Below the pieces are notes generated by a model. The model was not told the DNA's origin, did not search any database, and was given only the letters and a program-made list of their open reading frames with translations. Shown piece by piece: positions 61,631 through 64,000 of a DNA stretch of 64,000 bases. Origin of the DNA: JBFLVU01 sp037444825 (lineage in GTDB: Bacteria > Acidobacteriota > UBA4820 > DSQY01); contig JBBILR010000012.1 of assembly GCA_037444825.1 (NCBI GenBank), forward strand, positions 12,851 to 76,850, read 5' to 3'. The position numbers and the translations under genes are program-made. Position 1 is the stretch's first letter. Every line of letters begins with the position of its first letter.

Positions 61631-61772
61631 GGTTTCTATTTTCCCACACCTCCCCCCAGCGAGGAACCCGGGCGCCCCCGAAACGCGGGGCAACGGGTTT
61701 TTAGAGGGTGCACCCGGTGGAGGCGCGCGGCAGGACTTGGGATAATGGGGGTGTTCACCCCGGGGGAGGGAA

Positions 61773-63245
61773 ATGTCAGGGGTCCCCGCCGATCGCATCC
61801 GGAGGTTGAACCTGGAGGAGGAAAACCCCCGGGGGACGTACGTCCTCTACTGGATGACCGCGGCCCGCCGGGCAAGGTGGAACTTCGCCCTCGAGCGGGC
61901 GGCGGAACGCGCCCACGCCCTGAAACGGCCCCTCCTCGTCCTGGAGGCCCTGCGCACCGACTACCCTCACGCCAGCGACCGCCTGCACCGCTTCGTTCTC
62001 GAAGGCATGCGCGACAACGCCGCCGCCCTGGCCCGCCCGGGGGTCCTGTACTACCCGTACGTGGAGCCCTCGCCGGGGGAGGGCAAAGGGCTGCTGGAGG
62101 CCCTCGCCCAAGGGGCGTGCCTCGTGGTCACCGACGATTTCCCCTGCTTTTTCCTGCCCCGGATGGTGGAGGCCGCCGCCCGGCGGGTGAAGGTCCGGAT
62201 GGAGGCGGTGGACGGGAACGGCCTGCTTCCCCTGGAGGTCTCCCCCGAAGCTTTCCCCACCGCGTACGCCTTCCGCAGGCACCTGCAAAAGGTCCTGCCC
62301 CCCCACCTCTTCCGCTTCCCGCGGCCCGACCCTCTGCAAGACGGCCTCCCGCCGCCTTGCCCGGTGTTGCCGGCCCACCTCTCCGCCCGGTGGCCGGCGG
62401 CGGACCTGGACCTTCTCCTCGCCCCGGAGGGGCTCGCCCGGCTCCCCATCGACCACGGCGTCCCTCCGGCGGACCTCCCGGGAGGTTCGGAGGCGGCCCG
62501 GGCCCGGCTGGCCGCCTTTCTCGCGGCGGGGCTGGACCGCTACGCCGCCTTCCGGAACGACCCCGCGGAGGACGCCACGAGCCGCCTCTCCCCCTACCTC
62601 CACTTCGGCCACCTCTCCGCCCACGAGGTCTTTCTGGGCGTCGCCTCCGCCGAAGGGTGGAACCCCGGCCGGCTCTCCCCCAGGGCCACCGGCGCCCGGG
62701 AGGGGTGGTGGGGGATGAGCCCTTCGGCCGAGGCGTTCCTGGACCAGCTGGTGACGTGGCGCGAGCTGGGGTACGTCTATTGCCGGAGGAGGCCCGGGGA
62801 GTACGCCCGCTTCGAATCGCTCCCGGGGTGGGCCCGCGCCACTTTGGAGAGCCACGCCGCCGACCGGAGGAGTCATCTGTACTCCCTCGACGATTTCACC
62901 TCGGCGCAAACCCACGACCCCCTCTGGAACGCGGCCCAGCGCCAGCTCCTTCGCGAGGGCCGTATCCACAACTACCTGCGAATGCTCTGGGGAAAGAAGG
63001 TCCTCGAATGGACCCCCCACCCCCGGGAGGCCCTCGAGGCCCTCGTGGCGCTCAACGACCGCTTCGCCCTGGACGGCCGGGACCCCAACTCCTACACGGG
63101 AATCCTGTGGTGCCTGGGCCGCCACGACCGCCCCTGGGGCCCGGAGCGCGCCGTCTTTGGAACGGTCCGCTACATGTCCTCGGAAAACACCGCCCGGAAG
63201 TTCGACGTGAAGCCGTACCTCCGGCGGTACGGCCGGGATTCTTGA
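61773..63245 (+). CDS. Deoxyribodipyrimidine photolyase, class II
   Basis: It repairs cyclobutane pyrimidine dimers with blue light and FADH-. The 490 residues follow the class II pattern: YVLYWMTAARRARWNFALE, LVVTDDFPCFF, a FAD-binding part with SRLSPYLHFGHLSAHEV, FLDQLVTWRELGYVYC, THDPLWNAAQRQLL, RMLWGKKVLEW and NDRFALDGRDPNSYTGILW. The length is typical. GATAAT at 61740-61745 is a likely -10 box, with GGGGGAGGG before the ATG. It is divergent from the metalloprotease gene. Confidence 0.95.
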   Translation: MSGVPADRIRRLNLEEENPRGTYVLYWMTAARRARWNFALERAAERAHALKRPLLVLEALRTDYPHASDRLHRFVLEGMRDNAAALARPGVLYYPYVEPSPGEGKGLLEALAQGACLVVTDDFPCFFLPRMVEAAARRVKVRMEAVDGNGLLPLEVSPEAFPTAYAFRRHLQKVLPPHLFRFPRPDPLQDGLPPPCPVLPAHLSARWPAADLDLLLAPEGLARLPIDHGVPPADLPGGSEAARARLAAFLAAGLDRYAAFRNDPAEDATSRLSPYLHFGHLSAHEVFLGVASAEGWNPGRLSPRATGAREGWWGMSPSAEAFLDQLVTWRELGYVYCRRRPGEYARFESLPGWARATLESHAADRRSHLYSLDDFTSAQTHDPLWNAAQRQLLREGRIHNYLRMLWGKKVLEWTPHPREALEALVALNDRFALDGRDPNSYTGILWCLGRHDRPWGPERAVFGTVRYMSSENTARKFDVKPYLRRYGRDS

Positions 63246-63308
63246 GGGTGGCTCGGCGGGGACCGGTGCCCCGGCCCATGGCCGGCCGCTTCGAAGGGCA
63301 CCCCCTCC

Positions 63309-63365
63309 GTAGCGGCCTTTGCTCGCAAAGGCCGGTTTTCGGCCGATGCAAGCATCGGCCGCTAC
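63309..63365. repeat. Nested palindrome (two hairpins within a 9-bp inverted repeat)
   Basis: GTAGCGGCC and GGCCGCTAC bound a 57-base element. Inside are GGCCTTTGC-tc-GCAAAGGCC and CGGCCGATGC-aa-GCATCGGCCG, two perfect stems. The layout is like paired REP elements. Confidence 0.8.
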
Positions 63366-63369
63366 ATCG

Positions 63370-63455
63370 GCTTCGCAACCACGTCCTTCGGGGAACGGCC
63401 GGGTCTTGCTTCGAAGGAGCCCCGGAAAGGTGCCCTCCGCGGGGAGCCCCGGGTG
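63370..63455 (+). repeat. 86-bp direct repeat, copy 1
   Basis: Begins GCTTCGCAACCACGTCC and ends GGAGCCCCGGGTG. It is identical over 86 bases to the copy at 63482-63567, offset 112 bases. Confidence 0.92.
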
Positions 63456-63481
63456 AGATGGACACGTTCTTCGAAGACCCA

Positions 63482-63567
63482 GCTTCGCAACCACGTCCTT
63501 CGGGGAACGGCCGGGTCTTGCTTCGAAGGAGCCCCGGAAAGGTGCCCTCCGCGGGGAGCCCCGGGTG
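63482..63567 (+). repeat. 86-bp direct repeat, copy 2
   Basis: Identical to the copy at 63370-63455. The 26-base spacer between copies is unique in this region. Confidence 0.92.
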
Positions 63568-63717
63568 GCCCGCCCTTCGATTCCCTTCCCTCCTCCCTTC
63601 GACGCAAGAAGGCCCCGGCTTCTTCCAGAAAACCCTGCGCGAAGCGGGACTTGCTCCCGCTGCAGCGCAATCCTCTACGGGTGGGGATCAGCGAAGCCCC
63701 CAAGGGGCGAAGCGCCT

Positions 63718-63742
63718 AAGGGGAGGGCAGCGCCCTCCCCTT
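63718..63742. repeat. Perfect 11-bp hairpin
   Basis: AAGGGGAGGGC-AGC-GCCCTCCCCTT. It lies just 3' of the tRNA-like segment on the minus strand, without a T run. Confidence 0.7.
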
Positions 63743-63753
63743 GGGATAACCTC

Positions 63754-63790
63754 TGGTGGACGGTAAGGGATTCGAACCTACGCGGCCTAG
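63754..63790 (-). tRNA. tRNA 3'-end-like remnant with encoded CCA
   Basis: On the minus strand GTAGGTTCGAATCC (T-loop consensus GGTTCGAATCC) is followed by CTTACCGTCCACCA, like the 3' half of a tRNA ending in CCA. The T stem is mismatched and no complementary GGACGGT acceptor strand was found upstream, so a complete tRNA cannot be drawn. It is probably a degenerate tRNA or fragment; upstream CTTGAAA in a GC-rich fold could be a tRNA-Ser relic. Confidence 0.35.
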
Positions 63791-63854
63791 AAGCCTCGGG
63801 GCCAGAGGCCCCTGCGTTTCAAGGCCGCCTACGGTTCCCGGGGCGGGGCCTTCC

Positions 63855-63910
63855 CTGGGCGGGAAGGGGATCCCCCTTCCCGCCCAGCGCTCGGGTGGGC
63901 GAAGCCCACC
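63855..63910. repeat. Two adjacent perfect hairpins
   Basis: 63855-63887 is a 15-bp perfect stem (CTGGGCGGGAAGGGG with its complement) and a three-base loop; 63894-63910 is GGTGGGC-GAA-GCCCACC. Neither is followed by a T run. Confidence 0.7.
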
Positions 63911-64000
63911 GCGGCGAAGAACCCGCGGGGGAGGCGCCGCGGCTTCGCCCTCGCTGCCCACCCATCCCCACTCCGAAGCGGCCCTTGGCGAAGAAGACTC

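Larger units (their letters stand above)
63246..64000. other. Non-coding, repeat- and hairpin-rich region
   Basis: About 750 bases with no convincing gene in any frame. It contains a double hairpin, an 86-bp direct repeat, several perfect stems and a tRNA-end-like segment, listed separately. Short GAAGC/CTTCG motifs recur throughout, unlike any other intergenic stretch in the window. Confidence 0.7.

Noticed and set aside
60830..63766. 978-codon plus-strand frame covering the metalloprotease and photolyase
   Set aside because: Class II photolyase is clearly encoded in a different frame, and this frame crosses the non-coding repeat region.
63716..63961. 81-codon minus-strand frame in the terminal repeat region
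   Set aside because: It spans several hairpins and the tRNA-like end, with Gly/Pro/Arg-rich composition.

Overview
The window is GC-rich bacterial chromosome with genes packed on both strands, many ATGA start/stop overlaps and several GTG or TTG starts. Anhydro-MurNAc kinase, multiheme cytochromes and secreted lipoproteins point to a Gram-negative cell. The order rplM-rpsI-rpsB-tsf-pyrH, the archaeal-type aspartate-semialdehyde dehydrogenase, Tmc/Cbc-like redox genes and the very large signalling complement would fit an Acidobacteriota or deltaproteobacterial-type anaerobe. That placement is inference; no marker here settles it.

Layout. 1-5055: an aspartate/methionine operon (metY-metX-lysC-asd) behind two tandem SAM-II riboswitches, each with its own intrinsic terminator. 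5052-8684: translation operon rplM-rpsI-rpsB-tsf and pyrH. 8681-11570: a methyltransferase, divergent uvrC and a Lys/Ala/Pro-rich histone-H1-like protein. 11821-15741: plsY, a fused FakA/FakB-like protein and a FecR-domain membrane protein. 15935-18931: an OPT transporter and an unknown gene. 18965-28168: a signalling island with an H-box-less histidine-kinase homologue, then a co-directional set of Cys-rich response regulator, histidine kinase, NtrC-type activator, receiver and EAL protein headed by a sigma-54-type promoter, and a convergent DUF4388 protein.

28322-31026: anmK plus a peptide-binding lipoprotein (cell-wall recycling). 31096-35488: buk-iorA-iorB-ptb, a complete route from aryl 2-oxoacids to acids plus ATP. 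35655-44062: another kinase/regulator pair, a 1234-residue PAS sensor with no output domain, and a GGDEF protein. 44472-49989: TmcC/TmcB-like redox genes, a response regulator interrupted by an in-frame TAG, an Rrf2 regulator and an 11-haem cytochrome c fused to cytochrome b. 50118-51585: trmO and a TroA-like binding protein without the usual histidines. 52008-56964: a membrane Ser/Thr kinase and a secreted TPR protein. 57065-63245: gltX, rimI, purC, a metalloprotease and class II photolyase. The last 750 bases are non-coding and full of hairpins, with an 86-bp direct repeat and a tRNA-3'-end-like remnant.

Functionally the window joins SAM-controlled amino-acid synthesis, amino-acid fermentation, membrane electron transfer and two-component/c-di-GMP signalling. 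No insertion sequence, prophage or CRISPR array was seen.
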